The notes beneath the pieces are model-generated. The model saw only the letters and a list, made by a program, of their open reading frames with translations, had not been told where the DNA came from and did not search any database. Shown here in pieces: positions 1 to 9,637 of a stretch of 41,721 bases of DNA. This DNA comes from Candidatus Bathyarchaeota archaeon. GTDB lineage: Archaea > Thermoproteota > Bathyarchaeia > Bathyarchaeales > DTEX01. The stretch's first letter is position 1. Each line of letters starts with the position of its first letter. The DNA lies in contig JAGTQL010000003.1 of NCBI GenBank assembly GCA_018396555.1, forward strand, positions 1 to 41,721. The letters are read 5' to 3'. Position numbers and translations under genes: made by a program.

Positions 1-94
1 CTAAAGCATACATATACAACATGCTAATAAACCTATAAGGCAACAGGAAAAAAGAAAACCATAAAACCAAAGAAGAGACCCGGACAATAAAAAA

Positions 95-892
95 TTAAAC
101 CACAAAGCTAAATTTTCTAAAATAAATATTTTCCGTTTTCTCATTTAAATGTAAGTATTTGATGTAATAATTTTTAGATGCAATTTCATTCTCTGCACTT
201 TTGATATTTCCCGGTTCTAGCTCTATACTTAGGGATTCCTCAAATCCACGAATTAATGCATGTTTTACTTCAGTCATACTTATTTCTCGATTCAGCTCGT
301 CTCTAATTTTTGTAAGTGGGCTCCATACGCTTGTGCTTTCTCTTCTTTTCTCATCATTGTAAACTGTAAGCGCTTTTTTCAGCACATTTAAGTCTGAGTC
401 AACTAGAAGTGTTCCATGATGCAGTATAACGTTTCTTCTCCTCAATTGCGCAGAACCAGAAATTTTCTTTCCACAAATAAATATGTTTCCCGGAGGAAGA
501 AAACTGATCGATGATAACCCAAGTAGCTCTAATCCCTTAATTATTCCAGAACAAAGAATCCTGTACGATCCCGCTATATCTAATCCTTTCACCAAGCGGT
601 CATTACTATCTAAAACTATAGTGTAGTTCAAATTACCTAAGTCGTGATAAACTGTTCCTCCACCAGAAAACCTTTTGACTACCTGAATTCTCTCCTTAAT
701 GCATTCCTCAAGGTTAACTTCGGCACAAACTTTTTGAGATCGACCCAATATAACTGCGCGATTGTTTCTCCAAAACCTAAGGGTTGTTGGGACAATCCCC
801 TGAATTCTAGCCTCGAGAATAGCCTCGTCAATAGCTAAGTTCATCGCGGCATCATAAGTTATCTCAGAGTCCAGCAATCTCCATGTTACCAA
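95..892 (-). CDS. lplA: Lipoate-protein ligase A (catalytic domain)
   Basis: 265 aa ORF with the LplA-type motif RFSGGGTVYHDLGNLNYTIV and GKKISGSAQLRRRNVILHHGTLL; adjacent to E2/E1 genes of a lipoate-dependent complex. Confidence 0.88.
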   Translation of the reverse strand: MVTWRLLDSEITYDAAMNLAIDEAILEARIQGIVPTTLRFWRNNRAVILGRSQKVCAEVNLEECIKERIQVVKRFSGGGTVYHDLGNLNYTIVLDSNDRLVKGLDIAGSYRILCSGIIKGLELLGLSSISFLPPGNIFICGKKISGSAQLRRRNVILHHGTLLVDSDLNVLKKALTVYNDEKRRESTSVWSPLTKIRDELNREISMTEVKHALIRGFEESLSIELEPGNIKSAENEIASKNYYIKYLHLNEKTENIYFRKFSFVV

Positions 893-950
893 CTATGCTA
901 CCCCGGATCAAAGGAAAATTGGAAGAAAAATGGGTAATTTGATAATATTC

Positions 951-2201
951 TTATGAAGAAAGCAGTAAACTGTAAGGTTTTTCAAGCAATTCTTTAACTT
1001 TTCCCAGGAATTTTGCTGCAATTACTCCATCAACAGCTCTGTGGTCTGCGGATAACGTGGTGTTCATAATCTTTCTAATTTTAATTTCTCCATTAACGAC
1101 GGTCGGTTTATCCCTTATTTTCCCAACTGCTAGTATTGCTACTTCCGGCGGGTTTATTATGGCTGTAAAGGAGTCCACGTCGAATATTCCCAAATTAGAG
1201 ATAGTAAACGTTCCACCAGTGAACTCATCTTCACTAAGCTTTTTCTCTCTAGCCTTTGCGATCAATTTTTCCACCTTAGATGATATTTGGATGAGATCCA
1301 TTGAATCTGCGTTCTTTAAAACTGGAACTATAGGTCCATCCTCTAATCCAACGGCAATGCCGATATTAATATCTTTTGACAATCTGACGTTTTCTCCATC
1401 GCATAGAGCGTTCAACTGAGGATACTCCCTTAAAGCCATAGCCACCGCCTTTATCAGCATATGTGTGAAGGATAAGCGAACGCCATTTTTAGCCTCAATT
1501 AAAGGAATTAACTCTTCCCTAAACCTTACAGCCTCAGTCATGTCGACTTCAACGCTAATGTAGAAATGTGGGATATTCATTTTACTATAGGTCATTTTTC
1601 TGGCTATAGCGCCGCGCATACCGGAGATCGGAATTACTTGAAAATCCTCAATCATTGGCGCCGCAGTAACAACTTGTCGCTCAGGAGATATGGAAGCGGG
1701 TGAAGGTAATACGGTAGCTTTGCTGGTTTCAATCTTGGCCAGATAGTCTAAAACATCCTTCTCAGTTATTCTCCCTCCTGGCCCTGTGCCAACTACCTGC
1801 GTCAGATCAACACCCTTCTCCCTCGCTATCTTCTTTGCCAGTGGAGAGGCCTTAATCTCCCTCTCTACTTTTCCCTCGCCTGTCGCCTTCGTAATTGACG
1901 CGGGCGCCGGGGCTTCGGCCCCTACCATGACCTCTTGGAGAGCTTCCTCAGGGATTTCTTCCCCCTCCTCAGCTATGTATCCTATTATTTTTGCCACTGG
2001 TACGACTTCCCCCTCTTGCGCCAGTATTCTTCTTAGTATGCCGGAACCCCTTGCCTCAACCTCCAAAACAGCCTTATCTGTTTCTACTTCCAGAAGGGTT
2101 TCCCCTCTTTCCACTCTTTCGCCCTCCCTCTTTAGCCATCTTAATATCTTTCCCTTCTCCATCGTCTGACCAAGTTTAGGCATGATAATTTCGAGGACCA
2201 T
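951..2201 (-). CDS. 2-oxoacid dehydrogenase complex E2, dihydrolipoyl acyltransferase
   Basis: N-terminal lipoyl domain (LEVETDKAVLEVEA), peripheral subunit binding domain (ASPLAKKIAREKGVDL..VVGTGPGGRITEKDV) and catalytic TLSADHRAVDG motif. Confidence 0.95.
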   Translation of the reverse strand: MVLEIIMPKLGQTMEKGKILRWLKREGERVERGETLLEVETDKAVLEVEARGSGILRRILAQEGEVVPVAKIIGYIAEEGEEIPEEALQEVMVGAEAPAPASITKATGEGKVEREIKASPLAKKIAREKGVDLTQVVGTGPGGRITEKDVLDYLAKIETSKATVLPSPASISPERQVVTAAPMIEDFQVIPISGMRGAIARKMTYSKMNIPHFYISVEVDMTEAVRFREELIPLIEAKNGVRLSFTHMLIKAVAMALREYPQLNALCDGENVRLSKDINIGIAVGLEDGPIVPVLKNADSMDLIQISSKVEKLIAKAREKKLSEDEFTGGTFTISNLGIFDVDSFTAIINPPEVAILAVGKIRDKPTVVNGEIKIRKIMNTTLSADHRAVDGVIAAKFLGKVKELLEKPYSLLLSS

Positions 2202-2224
2202 GATCTCCTACGCTCCTCTCATGA

Positions 2225-4225
2225 TTAAACTATCTTCTTCACGGCATCTATAATCTTTTCCTTACTTGGTACAACTGTTGCTTCAAGCACTGGGCTCATT
2301 GGTATTGGAACATCAGCTCCTGCAACCCTGATCACTGGCGCATCTAGATAGTCAAACGCCTCCTCCATTATTAGAGAGGCTATTTCAGCTCCGAAACCGC
2401 AAGTTTTGCATGCCTCGTGAACCACCACAGCTCTATGAGTTTTCTTTATTGATTTAACAATCGTGTCGGCATCTAAAGGTTTTAGGGTTCTTGGATCAAT
2501 AACCTCTGCTTCTATTCCTTCCTTCGATAGTTCTTCAGCTGCCTTTAAGGCGGTATGAACCATTCTGGAATAGGCGATGATTGTGGCATCTGTACCTGTT
2601 CTCTTAATGTCTGCAACCCCTAAGGGAACAGTATACTCGGCTTCAGGAACCTCTCCTTCAACATTATAAAGCATCTTATGCTCAATAAATAGTATTGGAT
2701 TGTTATCTCTTATACACGTCTTTAATAAACCTTTTGCATCAAAAGGTGTTGATGGCATTACAACAAAGATCCCGGGGGAATGAATGAACCATGCTTCTAG
2801 GCTTCCGGAATGGTGGGCCGCTATACCTCTGCCAGCTCCACCTTGAGTTCTATAGACGACTGGAACTATTGATTTTCCACCAAACATATACCTGTTTTTA
2901 GCAGCAATGTTAACTATTTGATCCAGGGCTAATGTTATAAAGTCTATGTACATTATTTCAGCCACCGGTCGCATCCCGGTCATTGCTGCGCCAGCAGCGG
3001 ATCCAGCAATTGCTGCTTCGGAAATAGGTGTATCTCTCACCCTTTCAGGACCAAACTCATCATATAAACCTCTTGTAACACCATAGGCGCCACCATAAAC
3101 GCCTACATCTTCCCCCATTATAAAGACGCTTTCATCCCTTAGCATTTCCTCTCTTAACGCTTCATTTAATGCCTGTCTATAGTTGATTTTACGCATTTTT
3201 AGCCCCATCTTTTTAGCTGTAGGCAGATCTTTAATGGACGACTTCGGGTCGATGTAAATCTCTGTATACAGGTCCTCGTAAACAGATTCGATTGGCGGAT
3301 ATGGACTGCTTAACGCGAATCCTTCAGCCTCATTTATTTCTTCCGTAACTTCTTCTTCAAGCAATTTTAATTTCTCTTCAGTTAATATTCCTGCGTCAAA
3401 CAGTTTTCTAGAGAAGCTTTTTATAGGATCTTTCATTCTCCAGAATTCCTCTTCATCTTTCGTTCGATATCTTCTCGGATCGCTTAGTGAGTGACCAAAA
3501 TACCTGTAAGTTTTGCACTCAATAAATGTTGGCCCCTCTCCTCTTCTAGCTCTTTTAACAGCCTCATCAACGGTCTCCTTAACGTTAAGCACGTCCATGC
3601 CGTCAGCGATAACCCCTGGAATATTATATCCTTTAGCCCTCTCAGCAATATTCTCAAACGGAAAGGCTTTTTTAACTGATACCGACATTCCATAAAGGTT
3701 GTTTTCGCATATGTATACAACCGGGAGCTTCCATATGGCTGCCATATTTAGTGACTCATGAAAAGCTCCAGTATTAGCAGCTCCATCACCGAAGAAGCAT
3801 AAAACAACCTGGTTAGTTTTTCTCATTTTAATTGATAAAGCTGCTCCTGTAGCAACTGGAATATTTGACCCAACTATTCCGGTCGCTCCAAGGTTTCCTG
3901 AACTAACATCAGCAACATGCATTGACCCGCCCTTACCCTTGCAATATCCAGTAGCTTTGCCAAGAAGTTCAGCCATCATAAGTTTTATGTCTGCACCCTT
4001 TGCTATGCAATGCCCGTGACCTCGATGTGTACTTGTTATATAATCATCTTTGCGTATGGCTGCGATGGAACCTACGGCGACGGCTTCTTGACCTATATAT
4101 AAATGGGATGCACCCTTAGCAATATCTTGCATTAAAAGATCCATGTATTTTTCCTCAAACTCTCTTATGAGCATCATCTGCCTTAAATATCCAATTAGCT
4201 CCTCAAGTGTATACTTTTCAAGCAT
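2225..4225 (-). CDS. 2-oxoacid (pyruvate/branched-chain type) dehydrogenase E1, alpha and beta subunits fused in one polypeptide
   Basis: 666 aa; N-half has the ThDP motif [31 protein letters not shown] (E1 alpha); C-half has [18 protein letters not shown]...[32 protein letters not shown] (E1 beta). Confidence 0.94.
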   Translation of the reverse strand: MLEKYTLEELIGYLRQMMLIREFEEKYMDLLMQDIAKGASHLYIGQEAVAVGSIAAIRKDDYITSTHRGHGHCIAKGADIKLMMAELLGKATGYCKGKGGSMHVADVSSGNLGATGIVGSNIPVATGAALSIKMRKTNQVVLCFFGDGAANTGAFHESLNMAAIWKLPVVYICENNLYGMSVSVKKAFPFENIAERAKGYNIPGVIADGMDVLNVKETVDEAVKRARRGEGPTFIECKTYRYFGHSLSDPRRYRTKDEEEFWRMKDPIKSFSRKLFDAGILTEEKLKLLEEEVTEEINEAEGFALSSPYPPIESVYEDLYTEIYIDPKSSIKDLPTAKKMGLKMRKINYRQALNEALREEMLRDESVFIMGEDVGVYGGAYGVTRGLYDEFGPERVRDTPISEAAIAGSAAGAAMTGMRPVAEIMYIDFITLALDQIVNIAAKNRYMFGGKSIVPVVYRTQGGAGRGIAAHHSGSLEAWFIHSPGIFVVMPSTPFDAKGLLKTCIRDNNPILFIEHKMLYNVEGEVPEAEYTVPLGVADIKRTGTDATIIAYSRMVHTALKAAEELSKEGIEAEVIDPRTLKPLDADTIVKSIKKTHRAVVVHEACKTCGFGAEIASLIMEEAFDYLDAPVIRVAGADVPIPMSPVLEATVVPSKEKIIDAVKKIV

Positions 4226-4447
4226 CAGTTCTCCTCCAGACTAGCACTTGAGTCGTAAATACTGATAACGGTCTTTTAAATATTTTTTATATGCTACGCT
4301 ACTGGTTAAAAGAGATGCGTTTAGAATTGGCTAATTAATTGTCATACTTTATGTTACTGATTCAGGAAATTCCTTTTCCAAAAGATTTTTATGATTATTC
4401 ATGTATTGAAAATCATTCTAATAATTGTATCTTTGAGGTAATAACTT

Positions 4448-5915
4448 ATGTTAAAAGAAGATGTTTATGATGTAGCGATTATAGGTGCAGGTATAGGTGG
4501 CTACGTCTCAGCTATAAGATGCTCACAGCTGGGGATGCGCGTTGTATTAATTGAGAGATGGAAAGTTGGCGGTGTATGTTTAAACAGAGGATGCATACCG
4601 ACTGCCGTGCTGTTTACTACAGTTAATCTTTTAGAAAAAATTAGACGCGCTAAAGATTATGGAATTCTCATCGGGAGTTTTTCAGTGGATCTCAACAACT
4701 ATGCGAGAAAAAATTAGACGCGCTAAAGATTATGGAATTCTCATCGGGAGTTTTTCAGTGGATCTCAAAGGAGTTAAAGCCAAAAAAGAAGCTATAGTTG
4801 ACCGTCTGAGCCAGGGAGTTAGATATTTACTTGAAAAAAATAAGGTTGATTTTATTGAGGGAGTTGGTAGAATAAAATCACGAAATCGCATAGTTGTTGA
4901 GAGAAATGGTGAAGAAAGGATTGTTAATGCGAAAAATATTATCATAGCATCTGGTTCCAGACCTAGACAACTGCCTAACATCCTCGCGGATGGAATTAAA
5001 ATAATTACGGCTGAGGATGTCTTAGGTCTAGAAGAGGTTCCGGAAAACATATTTATTATAGGCGGCGGGATTCTGGGAGTTGAATTCGCCCAAATATTTC
5101 GCTCATTAGGGGCAAATGTAACGATTCTGGAAAAGAGACAAAACTTACTTCCTAACCTCGATAAAGAAGTTGGCACTACTTTTCGCAGGATTTTGGAGAG
5201 AAACGGCATTAAAATATTTACAAGAGTCTCCTCCGAATTGGCAAGCGTTAAGAATGATAAAGTCAATTTAACATTCCAGGCGGACGGAGGGAAAGTTGAC
5301 GCTACCGCTGATAAAGTCATAGTCACTGTTGGGCGGATACCGAATATAGAAGATTTAGGTCTTGAAAATATAGGTGTTCGATTAAAGGATGGTTTTATAG
5401 AAGTTGATAGACGCATGAGAACTAATGTTCCCAATATTTATGCTGTGGGCGACGTCATTGGCGGAAAAATGTTTGCGCATGCAGCTCTTGCTGAAGGTTT
5501 GGTTGCAGCCGAAAATATTGCTGGATTAGAAAGAGAGATTGAATGGAGAACAATTCCAGTCTGCATATATACTACGCCTGAGATTGCGAGCGTAGGTTTA
5601 ACGGAAGAGGAAGCCGCCAATTTAGGTTATAAAATATCAGTTGGAAAGTTCCCATTTATGGCTAATGGAAGGGCACTGGCTCTTGGCGAAAGAGAGGGGT
5701 TTGTTAAAGTGATTGCCAGTAAAGAAACTGATGAAATTTTGGGGGTTCACATAATTGGTCCAGATGCGTCTAATATGATTAGTGAGGCTACAGTTGCGAT
5801 AAGGCTTGAATGCACATCCGAAGAGCTAGGCAGAATTATTCACCCTCATCCTACTTTAAGCGAGACAATTATGGAGGCGGCTTTGGCGGTTTTTGGGAGG
5901 GCAATCCATGTTTAA
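4448..5915 (+). pseudogene. lpd: Dihydrolipoamide dehydrogenase (E3), reading frame interrupted by an internal 73-nt duplication (real frameshift or assembly artefact)
   Basis: ORFs 4448-4717 and 4659-5915 are two frames of one E3. FAD motif AIIGAGIGGYVSAIRCSQLG, redox site GGVCLNRGCIPT, C-terminal HPHPTLSETIMEAA. Removing 73 nt yields the continuous protein ...VNLLEKIRRAKDYGILIGSFSVDLKGVKAKKEAIVDRL... Confidence 0.88.
4633..4768 (+). repeat. Direct duplication within lpd (two ~63-nt copies, period 73 nt, 10-11 nt unique spacer)
   Basis: agaaaaaattagacgcgctaaagattatggaattctcatcgggagtttttcagtggatctcaa occurs at ~4633-4695 and ~4706-4768; period 73 is not a multiple of 3. Confidence 0.97.
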
Positions 5916-5967
5916 CAAAGATTAACCACTGACTAGGTCTTCTTTAAATAGGAGTTTTCATTAATTT

Positions 5968-6837
5968 TTGCTGAAGGAAGGGGTTTATATGTCTGAAAGC
6001 ATGGCCCGAAGGAGAAGAGTTGAAGGGAAAGTTGCCTTAGTGATTGGTGCTTCTGGAGGAATAGGTGAAGGAATAGCTAGAGATTTCGCTAGGGAAGGGG
6101 CTTATGTCGCCCTTGTTGCCAACAGAAACCTTCAGAGGGCGCAAAAGATTGCGGAGGAAATAAATCATCAGTATGGACTTGGCAGAGCTATTGCGCTGAA
6201 GGCCGACGTGACCAGCGAGGAAGAGGTGGAAGAAATGGTTAGGAAAACCGTTGAAGCCTTTGGCGTGATCGATATAATGGTTTACAGCGTCGGCATGGTA
6301 AAGGCGGGAAGCGTTAAAGAAATGAAACTAGAAGACTTTGAGCATGTGACCAAGGTAAACTATACTGGATACTTTTTATGTGTTAAGCACGTAGCACGGG
6401 TTATGGCTGAACAGCATAGGCGTGACCCATCACGCTGGATGGATATAATCCAAATTAACTCTAAATCCGGTCTACAGGGGAGCTATAAAAATGCCGCTTA
6501 CGCCGGGAGTAAATTTGGCGGCATTGGATTAACGCAGAGCTTTGCGCTTGAGCTGCTGGAGGATGGTATTAAAGTTAACGCAATATGTCCAGGAAACTAC
6601 TTTGATGGACCGTTATGGTCGGATCCGAAAGAGGGACTTTTTGTGCAATATTTAAGAGCGGGTAAGGTTCCCGGCGCAAAGACTATTGAAGACGTAAGGA
6701 GATACTATGAATCTAAGGTTCCCATGGGTAGAGGATGCGCCATCGAGGATATGATGCAAGCAATATACTATGTGATAGAGCAAAAGTATGAAACTGGGCA
6801 GGCCATTCCAGTCACCGGTGGACAGGTAATGAGGTAA
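5968..6837 (+). CDS. Short-chain dehydrogenase/reductase (SDR), likely sugar/polyol dehydrogenase
   Basis: Rossmann motif VIGASGGIGEGIARDFA, NTxS region, YAGSKFGG (YxxxK) active site, GQAIPVTGGQVM C-terminus. The start may be internal (e.g. at ATG 5989 or 6001). Confidence 0.88.
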   Translation: MLKEGVYMSESMARRRRVEGKVALVIGASGGIGEGIARDFAREGAYVALVANRNLQRAQKIAEEINHQYGLGRAIALKADVTSEEEVEEMVRKTVEAFGVIDIMVYSVGMVKAGSVKEMKLEDFEHVTKVNYTGYFLCVKHVARVMAEQHRRDPSRWMDIIQINSKSGLQGSYKNAAYAGSKFGGIGLTQSFALELLEDGIKVNAICPGNYFDGPLWSDPKEGLFVQYLRAGKVPGAKTIEDVRRYYESKVPMGRGCAIEDMMQAIYYVIEQKYETGQAIPVTGGQVMR

Positions 6838-6878
6838 GCGTATTTCTCCCAAAAATTTCCTTGCAATACAAGGCATTG

Positions 6879-8435
6879 TCATTCCTCTACCATGAAGAAG
6901 GTTTTTATGATATCTTCGAAATTTTCTCTTGCTTTGTAATCAATTTGAATTGTTTGCTTATTACGCAGTTTAATAGCGTTTAGTAGGATGTTTGGCATCT
7001 TGAAACCCGGCTTTACAACCCAATTGCATTGCTTATCACCTAAGATTAAATGGAGCCCAAGCGCAACTTTTAGAGTGTTTTCCTTCCCGATATTCATGAG
7101 CCACTCTGAAACATCATCCGGCCATGTTATTCTGCCTATAAAGGAGAAGAAAGGAATGCCGAAAGCTCTATCTTTGAAAGCGAGATTTCCAGTGGAGTCA
7201 ATATAACCTATTCCAGCGTATCTGGACAAGAATTGATGGCCGAGAATTAAATAGGCTCCCTTCTTAAAGACTGGGAGAAAATCAGCCTTCTTAGAGAGGT
7301 CATCTACAAGTGGTTGGGGAGATTTGGTGTTATGTTCGGTTCCATTAAAGACTGGAAAACCACGTTTCCCCGCAACTTCCAAGATCTCCCTTAACCGCTC
7401 TTCAGTATTTCTTTTTGGAATAACTTCAATCGCAAAGATTCCATAATTCTCAAGCTCATCAAAAAGAGAATCTAGGTCCGCTTCCTTTTCGGTGATTGGG
7501 TTGCCCAAAACTGGATAGGTTGGTATGGCACCATACTCCCTGTATAAAGAAATGAGTTTTTCGAGATTTGGGAAGGCCTCAGCTGGTTCTTCAACGTAAG
7601 CTGGCCCACCAGCTTTCAAGAGCTCATTTCTAATTAGATCTTGAAGGCCCTCATCGCTTGAAAGATTGATTTTAATGTCACCGAGAAGCTTCCGTAAAAA
7701 TTCTTTAAGGTCATGATTATTTGGAAATTTTTTTCTGATAAGCTCTGCAGCTGCTTGCGCTACATGTCTCTCTGTTACGTTTCCACGGGGTGTACATTTT
7801 AGCACGTCATCGAATGTTAAATTTAGAGACGGGTCAATTCCCTTAAGGATCTCGTTTACTTTTTCAGTCATCTTCTCATATCTTCTTCTCAGAGCTTCTC
7901 TCATTGTTTTCAGTAGCGTGTTCCCCGGTGAATCCGGTTTAAGGTCCTGTACGACTCCTTTACCGCAAAGATATATTCGGCCCGGATTTTTTGGATCATT
8001 ATATCTCTCGCCCTTCACCTTAGCCTCTTCAGACATGGCTATGGCTTCTATGCTGAAGACCGCTTTCAATCCTAAAATTTTACATGCTTCACCGAATTCT
8101 CTGTGGCCAGTTACAGTGTAATGATCGTTTATTCCGAAAATTTCTAGCCCAGCCCTATAAGCCTCCCAGGCAGCCTCGGCGGGCGATCTGAAGATGCTGA
8201 AGGACTCGCTTGTATGGATATGTACATTTACCCAGCCATACCTTTTTGGTGGAGCAATAATCCCTTCGATTTCTAAACGTTTAAGCTCTTTAAGCGCCTC
8301 TAAACGCGACATCGGCTTTCTCTTTCCAGCATAATTTAATTCACCCTCTTCTGGCTCTCCGAGTAAACTGATAAGTATCTGAACTTTTTCAGGAAAAATT
8401 TTAACGCTATTGCCTTTCATGGTTCTCGCCAACAC
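6879..8435 (-). CDS. PHP-domain metal-dependent phosphoesterase-like protein (518 aa)
   Basis: WVNVHIHTSESFS..AYRAGLEIFGINDHYTVTGHREF is the PHP signature, with a late GTEHN motif; large family-specific insertions. Confidence 0.75.
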   Translation of the reverse strand: MLARTMKGNSVKIFPEKVQILISLLGEPEEGELNYAGKRKPMSRLEALKELKRLEIEGIIAPPKRYGWVNVHIHTSESFSIFRSPAEAAWEAYRAGLEIFGINDHYTVTGHREFGEACKILGLKAVFSIEAIAMSEEAKVKGERYNDPKNPGRIYLCGKGVVQDLKPDSPGNTLLKTMREALRRRYEKMTEKVNEILKGIDPSLNLTFDDVLKCTPRGNVTERHVAQAAAELIRKKFPNNHDLKEFLRKLLGDIKINLSSDEGLQDLIRNELLKAGGPAYVEEPAEAFPNLEKLISLYREYGAIPTYPVLGNPITEKEADLDSLFDELENYGIFAIEVIPKRNTEERLREILEVAGKRGFPVFNGTEHNTKSPQPLVDDLSKKADFLPVFKKGAYLILGHQFLSRYAGIGYIDSTGNLAFKDRAFGIPFFSFIGRITWPDDVSEWLMNIGKENTLKVALGLHLILGDKQCNWVVKPGFKMPNILLNAIKLRNKQTIQIDYKARENFEDIIKTFFMVEE

Positions 8436-8563
8436 AGCCTTAGGTATGCATGCTCCATATTCCTTAGATTCTTAAGGAAATCCCAAAAATATTTAAGTTT
8501 TCATCGCTTAGTTAGTGTTAGAAAAATTTATCTCAATGAGAAGATTTAGAGATTAGAGTTTGA

Positions 8564-9628
8564 ATGCCTATGAAGATGAAGGCAGCTTTTCTCGTCGATA
8601 AAGAACGTTTTGAGATTAGAGAGATTGAGAGGCCCAAATGCGGTCCCGGAGAGGTCTTAGTTAGGGTTAAGGCATGCGCCGTCTGTGGCACGGATCTAAG
8701 AATATTTCGTGGTGAAAAGAAAATAGAGGTTCCGATAACTGGGCATGAAATCTCTGGAGTAATTGAAGAGATGGGCGATGGGGTCAGTGGGCTTTCAATC
8801 GGTGATAAAGTAGCTATCGAGACGGTTGTTGGATGTGGGAAGTGTGATGCATGTAGGAGGGGAGAAGAGAACCGTTGTAGACGAAAGTATAAGGCTATAG
8901 GTTATCAATATAACGGTGGCTTCGCACAGTTCACTCTTATACCCAAAGAAGCTGTGAGCCAAGGATGCGTAATTAAGATGCCAGGTCATCTATCTTTTGA
9001 GGAAGCTACGATTGTTGAGCCGTTTTCATGCGTAATTAATGGTTGGTATCCATTTAGAAAAAGGGAGCTAAGATTCACAACCGTGGTTATAGGAGCGGGG
9101 ATAATCGGCATGCTCCATGTAGAATACGCTAAACAGATGGGTTCAAGGGTGATACTTGTTAATCGCACATCTCCAAGATTAATTCTTGCCCAAAATATCG
9201 GTTTGCCTGCTGACGAATTTATTGATGCGAGCAAATGTGATCCGGTTAAAAAGGTCAGAGAGTTAACTGACGGTTTAGGAGCTGATGTTGTGATATGCGC
9301 AGCTTCCTCAAAAAATATTCAGAGGGAAGCTCTTGAGATGGCGGCTGTAGATGCGGACATAAGCTTTTTTGCAGGATTACCAAAAGATGACTCAAACGTT
9401 TTATTGGATTCAAATCTGATACATTATAATGAGCTTCATATTCACGGATCTAATGCTTCTAATAGAAAGCAGTATCTGGAGGCCTTAGATCTCATAGCCT
9501 CTGGAAAGGTTAATGTTAAGAAATTTATAACACATAAATTCCCATTAGAAAGAATTGCAGAAGCAATAAATTACCTCGAAGATAGATCCCTAAATGCTAT
9601 AAAAGTAATAATTGACCCTTGGATGTGA
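8564..9628 (+). CDS. Zinc-dependent medium-chain alcohol/polyol dehydrogenase
   Basis: CAVCGTDLRIFRGEK, GHEISGVIEEMGDGVSGLSIGDKVAI, structural zinc CGKCDACRRGEENRC, Rossmann VVIGAGIIGMLHVEYAKQMG. Confidence 0.9.
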   Translation: MPMKMKAAFLVDKERFEIREIERPKCGPGEVLVRVKACAVCGTDLRIFRGEKKIEVPITGHEISGVIEEMGDGVSGLSIGDKVAIETVVGCGKCDACRRGEENRCRRKYKAIGYQYNGGFAQFTLIPKEAVSQGCVIKMPGHLSFEEATIVEPFSCVINGWYPFRKRELRFTTVVIGAGIIGMLHVEYAKQMGSRVILVNRTSPRLILAQNIGLPADEFIDASKCDPVKKVRELTDGLGADVVICAASSKNIQREALEMAAVDADISFFAGLPKDDSNVLLDSNLIHYNELHIHGSNASNRKQYLEALDLIASGKVNVKKFITHKFPLERIAEAINYLEDRSLNAIKVIIDPWM

Positions 9629-9637
9629 TCTCTTAAT

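Noticed and set aside
4730-5434. Antisense ORF (234 aa) opposite lpd and many similar antisense ORFs opposite aro/his/E2/Ftr genes
   Set aside because: Shadow ORFs of well-supported coding strands; no recognisable domains.
6879-8435. PHP protein as the missing histidinol-phosphate phosphatase
   Set aside because: Twice the usual HolPase size, not in the his operon, and the operon-embedded HAD protein is the better positional candidate; not excluded biochemically.
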